A stretch of DNA of 64,000 nt from Alentia gelatinosa (lineage: Eukaryota; Annelida; Polychaeta; Phyllodocida; Polynoidae): positions 25,393,469 to 25,457,468 of the forward strand of contig OX465584.1 of the NCBI GenBank assembly GCA_950022655.1, in the 5' to 3' direction. Position 1 is the first letter of the stretch. Every line of letters begins with the position of its first letter. The notes under the pieces were generated by a model that saw only the letters and a list, made by a program, of their open reading frames with translations, did no database searches and was not told the DNA's origin. The position numbers were made by a program, and so were the translations under genes. Below, one piece after another: positions 32,851 to 44,985 of the stretch.

Positions 32851-33500
32851 TCAAAACCCGGGACCATGCTTCTTCTTCTTCATTTTGAGGGAGATATTTA
32901 CACGATTATGGTTGGACATGAAGGACAATCCGATAGAGCAATCACGAAGTGTGTTCTTAACTTCATCCGACACCAACCAATAATCTAATCTCGAAGCTTG
33001 TACATCTCTGTGAAAAGTATATCTCCTTGTACCAATGTTCCGTTCCCTCCAAATGTCCACCAAGTTTAGTGCTTGCATGAATTTATTGAGTCTATCTTTA
33101 TATCTTTGTGAGTTGTATGGAGCAGAAATGTTTTTTCTATCTAATAAGGGATCGATAGATATGTTCAGATCCCCACCCAATAAGATGGGAATATCAGCAA
33201 ATTTGCTCAAGTGATTAAAAACCCTATCAATAATCTCTATCTGCTCATTTTCCCGATTTTGTGTGGGGGCATAGATATTGGCAACAACAAATTCATCCGC
33301 GTTTAAAGCTAGTTTGATAATCAAAAACCTTCCCTGTGAAGGTTTTCATTGAAAAGGATTCCTACTCCTCTGGAATTAGAAGTACCATGAGCCAGACAAA
33401 TGTCATAATTATCTCTTATCTTCTGAAAATAGCCCTTCCTTTCATCGTAAGCAGTAACTTCCTTCAGTAGGTTGTAGCCTAGGCAGGCTAATCCCCAACA
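32851..33500 (-). pseudogene. Tx1/L1-type endonuclease of ORF2, N-terminus lost
   Basis: Two overlapping frames. The first gives NYDICLAHGTSNSRGVGILF (33420-33350). The second, 33324-32851, gives VVANIYAPTQNRENEQ, ILLGGDLNISIDPLLDRK, RRYTFHRDVQASRLDYWL and SFMSNHNRVNISLKMKK. These are the YAP, GDxN and S..DY/SDH-type blocks of L1/Tx1 apurinic endonucleases. The N-terminal Asn and Glu blocks are not found. A C-rich stretch at 33508-33528 on + lies where they should be. Confidence 0.75.
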
Positions 33501-33723
33501 TCCCTCCCCCCACCCCCCACCCCCCCGGAATTTTTTTTTTCCAACACTTAATACTATAACGCATCTGTACCCAGATTTTGGACAAAATCCTGTCAAGAAG
33601 AGGGAACATATCAGTAAGAAGTAATCAGGTGAGGGCCTTGTCTCCCCACTCAACCAGCTAACCAACAATGTCTAGGAGGAAGAAACAAGCTCGTTCAAGC
33701 AGGTTCACAAACCATGCCTGAAC

Positions 33724-34533
33724 TTAAAAGGCATTTTTTTCTTTTTCTTTCTCTCTTTCTCCCCACTTTTTGTCTCGAGTTGCTTCAAATAGTTGTTTCG
33801 GTGTAGTACTCAGACGTTTCTTCTCCAAAGTTGGGTTTTGAGAGAATTTGGCTGTCACTATATATTTCAACACCTGTTCTTTCATCTCTGCCCATTCATT
33901 TGTTGAATTCAGACTTAACAAAATTCTCTTAATATGGGTCAGACGTTTTCAATATAAGAGGATGTAAATCTTTTCCATCACAGACATTTGCTTTCGTGCT
34001 ACATAGACCTGTTCAGCTGAGAGAAATTTCTGCCCCCCTAGAGTAATGTCACAAGAGTGAAAGTTTGAAAGGGGGGAGTGTCTCCATTAAAAGAAAAAGC
34101 CCTCCTCATTTTCATGCGAGTGGACTGTCTCCAGAGAAACTTTTTCTGACAACGTGTCAATATTGGTGCTGTCATAAACAATGTTATTTAGAACCAGCTT
34201 TTTTCCACCACAGACCAGCCTCGGATTGAAACCTAGCTCTTTAGCTTTTTCATTTACTAACTTTAAATTGGCTCTGAGATCTTTTTCCTTACCCTAATTT
34301 CCTCTTTTTTTGCAGAATAAGTTCTTTGTCAGATTGATGCACAAAGGAGTCAGTCGTTCAGCCTTATAGATGTTTTTGAATATTTCCAAAAGGTCAGAAG
34401 AACTCCCAGCTGACCTAATCTCTCTCTTATCTGCTTTGTGGCACCATCTGGACCTCTGTGTATGTATATATTGGCGTTCACAGACCAAGTAGAAACGAAT
34501 AGCTATAATTTTGAAATTAAGTAAAAGTTGCAA
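33724..34533 (-). pseudogene. LINE ORF1 remnant: L1-type C-terminal domain + NADAR, several stops and a frameshift
   Basis: On the minus strand, 34290-34180 reads LRANLKLVNEKAKELGFN and PRLVCGGKKLVLNN, matching the C-terminal domain of L1-type ORF1 proteins and its counterpart in the LINE at 1.5 kb. After a stop near 34080 the NADAR half begins: HSPLSNFHSCDITLGG, then KFLSAEQVYVARK. A frameshift follows, and 33905-33740 gives EWAEMKEQVLKYIVTAKFSQ, then NPTLEKKRL and LFEATRDKKWG. These are the typical NADAR blocks: LSNF, saEq, AKFsqNp and Eat..WG. The gene is dead, but the domain order equals that of the other LINE despite low sequence similarity. Confidence 0.78.
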
Positions 34534-34790
34534 CTATATTGCAGCATACCAGGCCATTATGAGCATGACCCACTTGTTGCCACAACTTACGTTTTTGCCG
34601 CGCAATCTGTGTATGTGTAACATCATGAGTATTACAGTTGGGTGTAATTTCACAAATTTCAAACCTTTTGACATCAATCCTGCTTGTGTGTATTCTCCAG
34701 TACTTTATGTGTAAGCTAGACAAGTTTGATGTGAGTATTCTGCTGTGATAACATTTAGATTGGCTGAATTTGAAGAGTACTTTTTACACC

Positions 34791-34993
34791 AGATGTCCAT
34801 GCTACGGCGGCCCAGAAGCCTCTCGAAATCCTCTATTATTGTTCCTATGCCTAAAGGTGGAGACTCATCTCAAGTAACAAACCTGCATCCAATGTCTATA
34901 TTACCCTGCATATCTAAGGTAATGGAAAAGATTGTACACAATCGTTTCTACAGTTTCTGTGTTGAAAATGAATTGTTAAACCCAAACGAGTAA
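34791..34993 (+). mobile_element. 3' piece of the split CR1-like LINE (RT start)
   Basis: KSSIIVPMPKGGDSSQ and SKVMEKIVHNRFYSF match VPIPKGGDPYDV and SKVMEKIVHAKLYTF of the LINE at 5.9 kb. It continues the fragment ending at 29300. Homology fades after LLNPNE. Confidence 0.78.
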
Positions 34994-35184
34994 TTGGATT
35001 GCATAAAACCAAAATTATATAAAAATCAATGGCCAAATGCACTCGAAACTGTCGTTAGTCCATGACACCTCAAGTGGTGTTGTAGCCAAATTCTTTTTAC
35101 ATAATAGAGGCTTTGTTTGGGCGATAACACAGCAGGAGCACTTGATAAACCAAGGTAACATGGGAAAATCACTTCGGAACAGAA

Positions 35185-35382
35185 ATGCCACCAGTTTTAA
35201 GGAAAAAGAAGGAAGTTTACCCGAGAATCAACCCTATGGATCTCTTTAATGATGAAAAGTTTCATCAACACTATCGCCTGTCGATGGAATGTGTTCATCA
35301 ACTGTCTGCAGAGTTCCTGGCTTCAGGGTATTGTTCAACTAAAGGTGACAAGAGAGCCGGTGGTCTGTCAGTGCAAGAGAGG
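35185..35382 (+). pseudogene. Harbinger/HARBI1-like transposase, N-terminal exon
   Basis: Encodes MPPVLRKKKEVYPRINPMDL, FNDEKFHQHYRLSMECVHQL and RAGGLSVQER, then a GTAAGT donor at 35383. This is the N-terminal pattern of PIF/Harbinger nucleases (short basic start, NP..fnd..F...yR.s...v..L, then the l...q.l helix). A matching downstream exon lies 6 kb away at 41364. It may be one disrupted intron-containing transposase. Confidence 0.6.
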
Positions 35383-35399
35383 GTAAGTGTTTTGTCCTA

Positions 35400-36776
35400 A
35401 ATACAAATATCTAATGTATACATAAGAGATAAATAGTTATTGCAAAATTGGAGATGAACACAAAGAATTTCAAGAAGGTTCATTATTTGATAATTGTAGT
35501 AGGATGTCTTTGATGATATGTACAAATTGAAACTATCATCAGTGCAAAAAGATGATATATATTGATCACAATTTATCTATTTACCATAGAAGAACGTTTT
35601 AAATCCTTGTGTTATTAACTGTCCATAAATTATGTAACACTTAGGGGGTGGGGGTATATTGAAAAGTGTGACACAGCCCAAAAATCTTAGGGGGGGGGGG
35701 GGTGTCCAGAGTTGTGTGACAGAACACACATCACCTAATTCTGAGACTTTAGAGGCAATAATTTAGTGGCAACTTTGCCCATGCTGAAAAGGTGTTGCAA
35801 AAAGTATGATAATAAGCAGTTATGGATGGATATCCTGTTGCATACACAAATCCACTGAAATTGTCAAACACCTAAGGAAAAGGCAGCCAAATAGGAGAAT
35901 GTCCAGATCAAGGAAGGTCAGTACATGTGCTACAAGTGGTTAAGTGTGACTGCATAGAGTGCAGTTACATTAGGAAGAGTTCCTGTTTCTGATCAATGAG
36001 GACAGGTTTCTGCAAGAGATTCAAGATGCCTATTACCACATTTTCACCTGATTTTGGCTGATTATGGTATCTAGCACTACCCACTGACTATTTGACACTT
36101 TTGGGCAGATAATAGGTGTACTTACTTTGGGTCTGTTAAAGGTACAAAATTGAAACTTTCCATCTTAATTATGTAAGACATGCGCCTTCTATCAGAAGCA
36201 TTCATTTTTTTAAGAGAACATTCTAATTACCTTTTAATGGTGAATTTTAGGGGTCAAAGTAGGCTGGTTTCAGTCCCTGTACCCCTCCACCTACCCCACC
36301 CCTCCTTGCCACAATACAGGGACTGGTAAAATCTGTAATTGTGTCTGGTTTCTGGTTTGATGTAGTGCCATGCATGCCCGGCACTCTCGCTGGAGAGGTC
36401 CCAGCAACTTATAAGAAAATCTGCTAGGATGACCTATATCTAGTAGATATCCCCCAATCAGCAATCTCTCTTTCTAGTTGTTTGAAACTGGAAATGTTGA
36501 ATTAAGGTGGGAGAGGGGGTAGATGATTAAACTCAGATTATTGAGATACTATTTTCCAGACATGATTAGTTTTTGTAGGCATATCTATTCATTAGATTTA
36601 TTACCCACCTATTACGGAGTCTCCATAGGAAATGTATAGAGCACCTGGAATCACCTACCCGGAGATTCTGGCATGTCGGAATCTACTGCAGGATATTCTG
36701 GAAAAATAGTCCCATTCAAAATTATATCAAATCATCACATACTTCAAAATAAGTTCATCTAATGTTCATTCAATAT
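35400..36776. other. No gene recognised
   Basis: Noncoding. A G run lies at 35690-35701. Nothing else stands out. Confidence 0.5.
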
Positions 36777-38330
36777 ATTTTTTTTTTATTCAAGGAGGTT
36801 TATGAAGGACAGGTTACATTCGCTAAACTATGGTAGCGTTCTTCCATGAAAGGTGTCCATAACAGTGTACAATACGATACAATACAATACAGGACATACT
36901 GGTGCAGCGACACAAAAAATAGGTCGAAGGAGGTGCATACAATAGGTGATATAGTTATAGAATTCTTCTTGTGAGATAAAGTCATTCACATTATAGGTCA
37001 TATGACTCTATAATGTCGGCCTTTGAAAGTTTGTGTGTGTATAGTGCTCTTTCTTGTTTCAGATAGCAGTTCACCTCGTTGTGTGTAAGGACAATTCACA
37101 AAACATAATAGACGACACAATTACATTTACAAAAGAGTATCCAGATCCTGACTTTCCAACCATGGATATTAAATCACTTTTTGGGTGTAGAAAATAGTGA
37201 TACTTCGACTCCATTCATTTAACTCTATTTTATAGTGGTACATTGGGTAGTATCTCCTGAGTTAATATGAAGCTTTTTAAATAGTTTTTGAACATCTCGT
37301 TACTATCTAACCTTTGTACATCTGCTGGCAATAAGTTCCAAAGCAGCATGCCTTGATACACAGGGGAATTTATATACATTTCAGTTTTTGGTCGTATAGT
37401 TCTAATTTGGATCTTGCTAGTCATTCTCGTTACTCTAGTGCTAACTTCGAGTATATTCTTGGGTGACAGGGACCACCATTTTATAATACTAAGAAGGTGT
37501 GTTGCTCTTCGTATATATAGAGGTTGTATTCTACATCTTTCGTAAACTTCAGTTAATGGCACATGCTCAGATCTTTTCACTTTCAGAACAGCTCTTAAAC
37601 AGTCATTCAGACATAATGGCAGTTTCTGCCTATCTACTTTTCTGACCAGATAGAAAACAAAGTCTACATATTCCATAATAGGCATAATCATAAGTTTCAC
37701 TAGCTTACATGCGGTGTCTTGGTTCATCAAATAGCGCAATTTTCGCAGTTTATACAGTTTTTTACGTACATTGTTTACAGTTTTCATAAGGTGATCTTTC
37801 ATTTTTAGTTTGTTATCTATCATTATACCCAGATAATTATAAACCTTGTCCGTTTCCATGGTGACATTGCCAATAGTGCATGCGGGCCCCAGATTACCAT
37901 ATTTCACCCTAGACACCCACATGAGTTTTGATTTCCCAACATTAACTGTTAGTAAGTGCTTTTTGAACCAGGTGGTCATCTTATCTAGATCATATTGCAT
38001 GTTTGTTATCACCTGTTCTTCAGTTTTTCCTGAGACAATCATCACCAAATCATCGGCATACATAGTCGCATGTGAGTATTCAAATATGTCGAAGATACAA
38101 TCCACAAATAAAATAAACATCACCGGACCCAGTACCGATCCTTGTGGGACTCAGTAATTGTTTCCCATATAGTTACTTAGGGTACTGTTGCATTTCACTC
38201 TTTGAGATCTACCTGTTAAGTACGATTTAAAAAGCTGTGTAGTATTTACACCCATTCCTATATTATTAAAACATTTTATCATAAGGTTATGGTCGACAGA
38301 ATCAAAGGCCTAATATCAATTATTTAGAAT
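36777..38330 (-). mobile_element. 5'-truncated LINE with A tail
   Basis: On minus, the RT ORF (below) is followed by a 450-base 3' UTR and ends in GAATAAAAAAAAAA at 36780-36795, an AATAAA signal running into an A tail. The 5' truncation is near 38330, inside the RT domain. Confidence 0.8.
37230..38330 (-). pseudogene. LINE reverse transcriptase, C-terminal two thirds, one in-frame TGA
   Basis: From the truncation, minus reads FDSVDHNLMIKCFNN, YLTGRSQRVKCNSTLS, then TGA at 38153-38151, then VPQGSVLGPVMFILF and ATMYADDLVMIVSG (YADD at about 38065-38052). It runs uninterrupted to 37230 through NYLGIMIDNKLKMKDHL and the LINE C-terminal region. The TGA directly precedes VPQG, where most elements have CG or HG. 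A different lineage from the other LINEs in the window, judged by the RT wording. Confidence 0.82.
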
Positions 38331-39649
38331 CAGTTATAATAATATCATTTACCATCAAAACTCACTGTTATAAAATGTTTTGTATGTTAAAAACACAGGA
38401 AAAATATGAACTATATACTGGTGTATATTTACACCAAATTACCACCATGCCTGACATTGCTTTAGTATTATGGCGTTATCTGGAGGTATGTGCATTGCAA
38501 TAAACCTTTTATTGCAATATCCTTGTTATCAATCGTGTAGGTGGATAATAAATACAATAACGACTGGTTTTGTGTACGAGTGGCTGTAATCTCCGAGTAG
38601 TTGACGCATAGTAATATCCGAGCGACAGCGAGGATATTGCATCGTCAACTACATCATCAACTTATTGTGTATTGATAAAAACTCAGATGGATAAATGGGG
38701 TGGGGGAAGGGAGGAATAAAAACGGGGAAAAGATTAAAAAAAAAAAAAACTAGCTCTGAAGGAAGGCTGCAGAAAATGTTTCCTCAGATAGTAATTAGGC
38801 CATAAGGCCAAGTAACTAAGGGAATGATCAATATTAAGGGGAAATAGAATTAGCTTTATGGTATTGTTTTGTAAAACCCAGACTTCATAGGCTGGTTTCC
38901 CAGTCCAAAGTTCGGCCACAGGCAGGATCTATTGCTCTGGTAACATAGCATCCAGGGAACTGGAGGGGGGAAGGGGTACTGGTGAAAGGAAGTGTAGAGC
39001 TATAGGGAGCGGCTCCGGTTACACTTTACAGGCATTTTAGGGAGTGGAAATTGTGATGTTTTTCTTCCTGAATCGGATCTGCTTGCGTTTGTTGAATAGG
39101 ATATTGAAAAGGATATGGGGCTATAAGTAGCTTAAGTAACATACACTCCGTAGTGTGTTTTCACTTCCCATTTTTTAAATTACTGCGAAAATGTTCAAGC
39201 TGTAAAACAATATAAATCACTTTTAGTAATCTATAGATAGAATTATGTCATGTCTATGAATTTTACTTCTGTATTCTAATATTCTTAAACTATATATTCA
39301 GATGTGATATTTCTCACTGTAACCCCCTGAAATGGTCATTTATCATTCTAGATTGGGGCAAAGGTCAGATATAGAAGTTGAATGTACAAACAAAATAGGC
39401 TTACTTTATTGTGCCATGGTGTATCAGCAATGAAATGAATTAAAAGGTGTAACTGATCAAAAGGGGTATGACATGGTATGATAACATAACTACTGTAGAA
39501 CAGAATCACATTCTCTCTATAATTGGCTATTGATCTATATTCAAAGAAAATAATTTTTAGATCAAGGTAATTTATACAGTACAGATTTTGGATTTGAACC
39601 CATACACTCTGGATTGAGAAAGCAAGCTGACCTATTTCAGTAAGATAAC

Positions 39650-39885
39650 TGGGAGCTGTTTCAAAAGTCGTGTGAGGTCTCGCCAGCGGCACGTCACATT
39701 TTGAAAGCGGGAGGCCGCAACAGCGAGTGGCACTTTGAATCGAAGCGGCAGCAAAACCACTATCAATACCCAATAGTGAGCAGCACCTCCACCTCAAAGC
39801 GACGCCTCGAAGTGCCATCGTTAGCTCTCGCTTTGGTGATGAGTACTCTCGTTTAGCACGCTCCCTACTTTTGAAACAGCTCCCA
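39650..39885. mobile_element. TIR element (MITE-like), ~236 bp
   Basis: TGGGAGCTGTTTCAAAAGT at the left and ACTTTTGAAACAGCTCCCA at the right are perfect inverse copies. The interior is GC-richer than its surroundings and holds a second inverted pair (GTGGCACTTTGAATCG and CGAAGTGCCA). No clear target duplication. Confidence 0.75.
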
Positions 39886-40024
39886 GATCTATGATGTGTG
39901 GGAGAGCTTGTGAGCTGTTACCTCTAATTTGACTGTAGAGGTACCACGCTTGAAACTGTAGGTAAGCCCAGTCGCAAGGTACACACAAATATGTATGTGA
40001 ACCAATCGCTTTGCCATACATTTA

Positions 40025-40600
40025 AGATACATTTAAAGAATTCAATTTTTCATAAAAAATGAATGATATTTGTTGCCATGGCAAACGAAAATATAAAAGA
40101 CAGACTACAGATAGATTCTACTTTTCGTATGCGAATGGAATCAAAAGAATCTAACAAGGCAGCATAGTATAATGAACTTCCAAACTTGACACGCTTCTTT
40201 ACTAGATAACCCCATGGGAGACACTTCCTCTCTTGCTAGATATTAGATGAAAATGTTGTGTTGAGTATTTCAGTTTCTTTAGCAAACTAAGGCTCCAAAG
40301 TGGTGTGCATCAGCAGTCTGAACTTAGAATCCTGACCATTATAGCCGAGATATATGACAGTATTATCAAATGACTGCCATTTCCTTGAAAAACTGTTAAG
40401 AAATTCAATTTATTGTCAAAAAGAATTAAATTGGTTGCCATGGCAATTGAAAATTGTAAAAAAACAGACTACAGATAGAATTTACATATCATGTAAGAAT
40501 AGAAGCCCAAGTTTGAAAGGAATCTAACACAGCATTATGAAATAACAAACTTCCAAACTAGACACATATTTTTACCAGATAACCCCATGGGAGGCTGGTA
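40025..40600. repeat. Diverged ~200-bp direct repeat
   Basis: 40025-40225 and 40396-40600 share, in order: AGAATTCAATTT-type start, GTTGCCATGGCAA, ACAGACTACAGATAGA, GAATCTAACA, AACTTCCAAACT and AGATAACCCCATGGGAG. Spacing is similar and indels are many. Confidence 0.75.
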
Positions 40601-41363
40601 AGGAAAGTGTTAAGTAATATGGCACCACCTGAGGATATTTTAGCTTGCCAATTAAATGTATCTGGATATATTTAATCAGTGACAGACTGCAGTTTCACAC
40701 TCTCAATTCTTCAGTGGTCAACTCATGAAAAAGAGGGCCTTTCCCTATGTGATGATGATTTCTACCATAACCCTATCTTCAGGTTTCTCTGTCTCTATCA
40801 TCCTCCCCCAACCAATGAAGTAAATGCTGAGCAATAAGGTGGAAATGGTCTGTTGATGGGGTTGATGATTGTGCACTAGAATAAATCCCCAAATGCACCA
40901 CCTGCCAATATTGTACAGTGCCCATTTCATGGGCAGGTTGAACTCATAAATGTGTTTCATCATATAATTGGAGAAGGAAGATGTGGAGCACCACCAGAAT
41001 AGATTAGGATAGATGAGATTTCTGCTTGATCAAAGTTCAGTACTGCATATGATTGGTTGGTCTAAAATGACAATTACTGCAGTAAAGTATGGTGAAATAT
41101 CAATAGGTTTTCAGTGAATCAGGAGTTTTGTCTCATGTAATATCTCCCACTAAATAAGTGGTGTATTACAGTAGCTTAGTCAAAGATGTAATAACTGTTA
41201 TGTTATGCTAAATAAGACAAAGATGGGGGGGGGGTGTTTCGGAAAATGTTACATAATATTTTGGGTGGTGGTATGAAATGTGTGACAAAGTGTGACAGGG
41301 GGGTGAGGGGGGGGGGGTCATAAAAATGCCCTAAAAACTTTGCCTGGCCCTATGGTATTTCAG

Positions 41364-41577
41364 AACTGGATCTTTGCAAAAAGTTGCTGGAGATATCCAG
41401 CATGTGCACTGTTCAACCATGGCAAGGGCCATTAATGAGGTGTCAAACGTCTTCTACTTCGGCCAGCAGAGGTATATATCCCTCCCCTATACTGTACCTA
41501 TGCAGATGGAGTCTGCTAGTCAATTCAACTCAAAATTTGGAATGCCACAAATAATAAGCTGCATCGAGTGGCAGTAA
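41364..41577 (+). pseudogene. Harbinger/HARBI1-like transposase, second exon remnant
   Basis: After an AG acceptor (TATTTCAG) the frame reads TGSLQKVAGDIQHVHCSTMA, RAINEVSNVFYFGQQRYISLP and FGMPQIISCIEWQ before a stop. HARBI1-like proteins have the same order: tGsfQ..vgd..g.s..t..r.v..v, then the linker, then F..ipgviG.iDgt. The expected catalytic D-G-T reads E-W-Q here, so the copy is inactive. The phase does not join directly to the exon at 35382, so a short intermediate exon or an indel is needed. Confidence 0.65.
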
Positions 41578-42059
41578 TCTTTTCAGGACCGGTTTTATGC
41601 AAGCGAAACAGTAACCGTTTCCGAAATTTTACATTAACAATGACGAAACCTTTTTTCGTTACACCCCTGTATACAAACGGCCCCTGGTGGGCAGAACTGC
41701 GTAGCCGCCTAGCGGCTGAGCGGAAAATTAGCGTGGCATACAAACCATATCTGCATGGAGTTGTCCCCCTGCATCAACTGCCATATAAGGAATAGAGTAG
41801 ACCCAGTAGCCAATAACTGCATTCGGAGCAAAGTACGACCTTCACCCTGACCTCCTTACATGATATTTACAGCACCTAGGGACGGTTCTACAATCTATAG
41901 TTGACCTAAATCTAGTGCGCTGAAACCACCCTCATTGAATAAACACAGGTCATCCATACGTATGCAGCAAGGGTGGTGGGGGTTTAGAACAAATGTGTAT
42001 AAAAGGATACTGGGGGGGGGGGGGGACATATTGCCTCTCACCATATTGGCTTTCATCTT

Positions 42060-43660
42060 ACTGGCCCTCAAGGAAATTGTCCCTCAACCTTACTGCTCCT
42101 TCACAATACTACCCCTGAATCAAATTACATCAAACCATACTGCCCCTCACTACACTGTCCTGAAGCTATACTGCCCTTGACCATACTGCCCCTCAAACAT
42201 ACTTTCATTCAACCATACTGCTCCTAACTATACTGCCTCTCACCCATACCACCCCTTCACCATGCTGCTCCTCACTATACTGTCCCTTAACCATACTATC
42301 CCTTAACCATACTGGCCCTCACCAGAAATGCTCCTGAATCATATTGCCCCTCCACAACCCAGCCCCTCTACCATACTTCCCCATAACGATACTGCTCCTA
42401 AATGACATTGTCCCTCAACAATACTGCCCCTTAACCATACTGCCCCTCCACCATACTGCCCTTAAACCATACTGCCCCTCACCATAGTACCCCTCCACCA
42501 TACTGCCCTTCAACTATACTGCCCCTAAATCACATGGTCCCTCATCATAGTAACACTATGAGGGCCAGTATAGTTTGGGTCAGTATAGTTGAGGGGCAGT
42601 AATGTGAAGGCCAGTATGGTTTAGGGCCAGTATGGTTCAGGGCAGTGAGGTTGAGGGGCAGTATGATTTAAGGGCAGTATGGATTAAGGACAGTATGGTT
42701 GAGAGACATTATGGTAGAGGAGCAGTATGGATAATGGGCTGTATGGTTGAGAGGCAGTATGGTAGAGAAGCAGTAGGGATTAAGGGCAGTATGATTGAGA
42801 GGCAGTATGGTAGAGGAGTAGTATAGTGTAAGGGCAGTAAGGTTGAGAGGAAGTATTGCTGAGGGACAATATAGTGGTTGAGGGAAAGTATGGGTAAGGT
42901 ATCGGTATAGTGATGGAACAGTAGGGTAAAGGGGCAGTATGGTGGAGGGACAGCATTGTAGAGGGGCAGTATGGCGGAGGGGCAGTATAGTAGAAGGGCA
43001 GTATGGTGGAGGGGCAGTAGGTTCAGGGGCAGTATGGTGGAGGGCAGTATGGTGGAGGGACAGTATAGTAGAGGGGCAGTAGGGTTGTGGGGTAGTATGG
43101 TAGAGGGACGGTATAGCAAAGGGGCAGTATGGTAGAGGGGCAGTATGGTAGAGGGGCAGTATGGTAGAAGGACAGTATGGTGGAGGGGTAGTATTGCAGA
43201 AGGGTAGTATTGCAGAAGGGCAGTATGGTAGAGGGGCAGTATGTTGGAAGGACAGTATGGTGGAGGGGCAGTATGGTGCAGGGACAGTATGGTGGAGGAC
43301 CAGTATGGTGGAGGGACAGTATAGTAGATCGGCAGTATGGTAGAGGGGCAGCATGGTAGAGGGGCAATATGGTAGAGGGACAGTATGGTGGAGGGGCAGT
43401 ATGATAGAGGGACAGTATATTAGAGGAACAGTATGATGGAGTGGCAGTAAGTGGAGGGGCAGTATGGTTGAGGGGCAGTATGGTTGAGGGGAAGTATGGT
43501 CGACGGGCAGTATGGTCGAGGGGCAATATGATTCAGGAGCAATTTTGGTGAGGGGCAGTATGGTTAAGGGGCAGTCCTGTTGATGGGCAAAAGTGTAGTT
43601 GAGGGAATGTATAGGTGAGGGTTGAGGAGCAGTATGGTTGTGGGACTGTTGTTAGATTGG
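42060..43660. repeat. Two 17-bp minisatellite arrays head to head
   Basis: 42060-42545 repeats units of type ACCATACTGCCCCTCA. 42555-43660 repeats the reverse complement, GGGGCAGTATGGTAGAG, in about 60 diverged copies. The centre near 42550 is a small palindrome (CATAGTAACACTATG). The 17-base unit is not a multiple of three, so open frames on either strand show a 17-residue period (for example YCPSTILPLYHTAPLP). I regard these as translation of repeat, not genes. Confidence 0.9.
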
Positions 43661-44880
43661 GATGTATTCCTGGTCTGAATGGTAGGGACTTAGGGTTAAT
43701 AAGGGTAATTGTTCCCAACAAATTCCAATCCCAAATGAGATTTTGATTTCAGACATGTTTAAAATTTATAGGGGCATTTATGTGAGACAGATGTACCCGT
43801 TCCCTGAGAATCCTGAAAATGAACACCCTGCTGCTAGATTTCTGTACTGGGGAAATTTGTCTGAGGAAAAGATGTGAAGTACACCTCTCTAGGGCAGGGA
43901 TGACAGTTGGAGTCAGGAAAAAACCCATTGAAATTCATTACATTTGGTTTATGCATTATACTTCAAATTGTCATCAATTTAGGGCGAGTACAAGTACCCA
44001 AAATCAATATTTGCACTCGCAAAAGTGTGTGTGGCCCCTATTATCACTCACTGTCACTAAGTGAAAATTTATGGCAAATTAAATAATAAAAACACCAGCA
44101 GCTGCTGTTGGTATTGGTTACAAGATATTTCTGATAATTACTTACATTATCAAGCTGAAACTATGACTATATACCATCTTTAGGGAATTGCCATGTCTGC
44201 AGTTCCTCTGTCTGCTAATCCATGATGTCGGCCTCCACAACAAGCACCACATTGATTGGTGGCAGCAGTAAACTATTCAAATGAAAAAAAATGAAAAAAA
44301 GACACTATTTTTTCAGAAATTGAAATCATGAAACACTGAATGGTGTATCAATAAGGATATGTACACATATTTTGCACACAAAGTGGGGTTTTGTTAGATC
44401 TATCATTGAATAAAACTTGTCACTGAATTTTGACCAATCAGAGCCATTGTCTGTTTTCAATCCATGTTGCCCCATTGAATTGAGGCCTTGCATTTTTGGT
44501 CACAGGGAGAACCTTGAAAATGGCAACGGGGTGAGGCTGAGGGTATGTGTGTGTGTGTGTGTCGGGGGCGGGGGGGGTGTTTCAAGGCATCAGGGGAGAG
44601 ATTTCAAGTTTTACATGGATATATGGGTCGGATTTTTTGAACCTGCTAAATTAAGCTTTTTTCCTTGGGACCAGACACTTAAAAATTAATTTTAGAATAA
44701 TACTTCTTTTTATATTTTATATTAGTCTCCTGCTAAGCACTTTCAGAAAACATTATTCCAACAAAATCAGGCGAATGGTATAGTTTGGGGATTCTTTTGA
44801 AATTGTGTATGATACTGCATGTTGTCCACCCCCTAAAATATTTGAAATTTCAAGAAACGTTATTAAAGCTTATAATTTGA
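43661..44880. other. No gene recognised
   Basis: Noncoding sequence with a GT/G-rich simple repeat at about 44545-44578. Confidence 0.5.
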
Positions 44881-44985
44881 GGTGGGACTGCTGAATCACT
44901 AGCAGTCAAAAAGAAGTCCTTTCCTCAGAAGAAAAAGCCTAACCTTCAAATTGCCAAGAAGACCCAAGGTACATCCCAAACATCA

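Larger units (their letters stand above)
29301..34790 (-). mobile_element. Tx1/L1-like LINE inserted into the CR1-like copy, with NADAR-bearing ORF1
   Basis: Read on the minus strand from 34.5 to 29.3 kb: ORF1 C-terminal domain and NADAR (34.5-33.7), endonuclease (33.5-32.85), pre-RT and post-RT segments (32.5-32.15), then the C-terminal region (31.1-30.0). The RT core with its YxDD is missing: the pre-RT YFLNLEKNNFDNK is followed almost directly by the C-terminal GGLKLLDLELM. About 1 kb at 31.15-32.15 is not recognisable. The far end has AATAAAG and A-rich sequence on minus near 29.3 kb, as expected for a 3' end. No clear target duplication found. Confidence 0.75.

Noticed and set aside
42668..43526. 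Long open frames rich in YCPSTILPLYHTA-type peptides on minus
   Set aside because: They are translations of a 17-bp minisatellite. All frames show the same repeat, and there is no domain or start context.
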